A stretch of 64,000 bases of DNA from CAVWDI01 sp963793095 (GTDB lineage: Bacteria > Chloroflexota > Anaerolineae > Anaerolineales > UBA4823). A program made the translations under genes and the position numbers. The DNA is taken from NCBI GenBank assembly GCA_963793095.1, contig CAWBYY010000002.1:124001-188000 (forward strand). Direction: 5' to 3'. The notes below the pieces were generated by a model that was given only the letters and a program-made list of their open reading frames with translations, was not told where the DNA came from and did no database searches. Below, in pieces: positions 63,729 to 64,000 of this stretch; position 1 is the first letter of the stretch, and each line of letters opens with the position of its first letter.

Positions 63729-64000
63729 ATCCGAAAGACCGCCCGCGCACTCGCGGCGCCCAGCCCGGCAATACCAACGCCCTCAAGCATGGCTTTTACT
63801 CCCGCCGTTTTAATAAGATTGAGACCCGCGACCTGGATGCCTCCAGCCTGGACGACCTCAGCGGCGAGATCGCTTTGCTGCGCGTTTTCACCCGCCGCGT
63901 ATTTGAACTTGCCCAGGATCTTGATGACCTCGACCGGGCTGTCCACCTTCTGAGCGTCTTCAGCCTTTCTGTGGGAAGGCTTTCCTCTGCCCAGCGTACC
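63710..64000 (+). CDS. hypothetical protein with GN.NALKHG motif, cut by window end
   Basis: The ATG at 63710 has AGGAG ten bases upstream and the frame stays open to the end of the window (97 residues). It begins MPESNLNPKDRPRTRGAQPG and continues NTNALKHGFYSRRFNKIETRDLD, a motif seen at the N-terminus of many small bacterial and phage-related proteins, some annotated as terminase small subunits or HTH proteins; then come helices with ARG- and Leu-rich heptads. The function is not known. It overlaps the tail of the broken GNAT gene. Confidence 0.65.
   Translation, partial: MPESNLNPKDRPRTRGAQPGNTNALKHGFYSRRFNKIETRDLDASSLDDLSGEIALLRVFTRRVFELAQDLDDLDRAVHLLSVFSLSVGRLSSAQRT

Overview
The window looks like a chromosomal segment of a Chloroflexota bacterium, most probably class Anaerolineae. 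This is inference from content, since no rRNA is present. Supporting signs are Thr/Pro-rich linkers in secreted proteins, FHA, LysM and lamin-tail domain proteins, a zinc-ribbon/cyclase/AAA/TPR giant protein, an AcnX-UbiD cluster, C39-peptidase/TPR fusions and a mix of leadered and apparently leaderless genes. Most of it is housekeeping DNA, with accessory patches around 12.5-17 kb, 44-45.5 kb and 58.9-64 kb.

Layout. 0-7.2 kb: 3' end of holA, a small gene behind a consensus promoter carrying a GAAC-N4-GTTC box, an RlmD-type rRNA methyltransferase with a class V aminotransferase, a secreted HExxH protein, an FHA protein and lipB. 7.3-12.5 kb: clpB, two trypsin-like proteases and a broken LuxR-type regulator. 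12.5-17 kb: a SlyD-type PPIase, a REP-associated (RAYT) transposase surrounded by five paired-palindrome elements of constant size, and a decayed secreted protein with SYYD repeats. 17-27 kb: C39/TPR protein, miaB, recO, rplI, a RodZ-like protein with two HTH domains, rimO, a CysQ-like phosphatase, a GT39-like membrane protein. 27-34 kb (mostly minus strand): HAD phosphatase, metH, recR, ybaB, dnaX and small genes. 35-41 kb: NYN nuclease, an RsbW/STAS partner-switching pair, PlsC-like acyltransferase, aldo/keto reductase, a membrane-anchored SBP/NBR1-like/Ig fusion. 41-45.4 kb: AcnX small and large subunits with a UbiD decarboxylase, then two Hsp20 genes. 45.7-51 kb: membrane pyrophosphatase, two tRNAs, an alkaline-phosphatase-superfamily protein, an RRM protein. 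51-64 kb: a 1245-residue cyclase/AAA/TPR protein, a phosphodiester glycosidase-like protein, membrane proteins, a DAHP-synthase-like protein, a possible Tat-exported sortase next to a C-terminally anchored surface protein, acetyltransferases, an oxidoreductase and dispersed hairpin repeats.

Two features cut across the window. First, about 20 single-base frame breaks, many in genes that should be intact (clpB, rplI, metH, hsp20); most look like one extra base, which points to residual assembly indels, although the SYYD protein and the last acetyltransferase carry several and may be true pseudogenes. Second, at least six genes have a TANNNT-like hexamer ending exactly 6 or 7 bases before the start codon with no ribosome binding site, the pattern expected for leaderless mRNAs.

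The strongest biological leads are the UbiD/AcnX cluster (the two signature steps of the archaeal mevalonate route, here in a bacterium), the RAYT with its own paired elements, the SOS-type promoter in front of an uncharacterised small protein, and the putative Tat-sortase/substrate pair.
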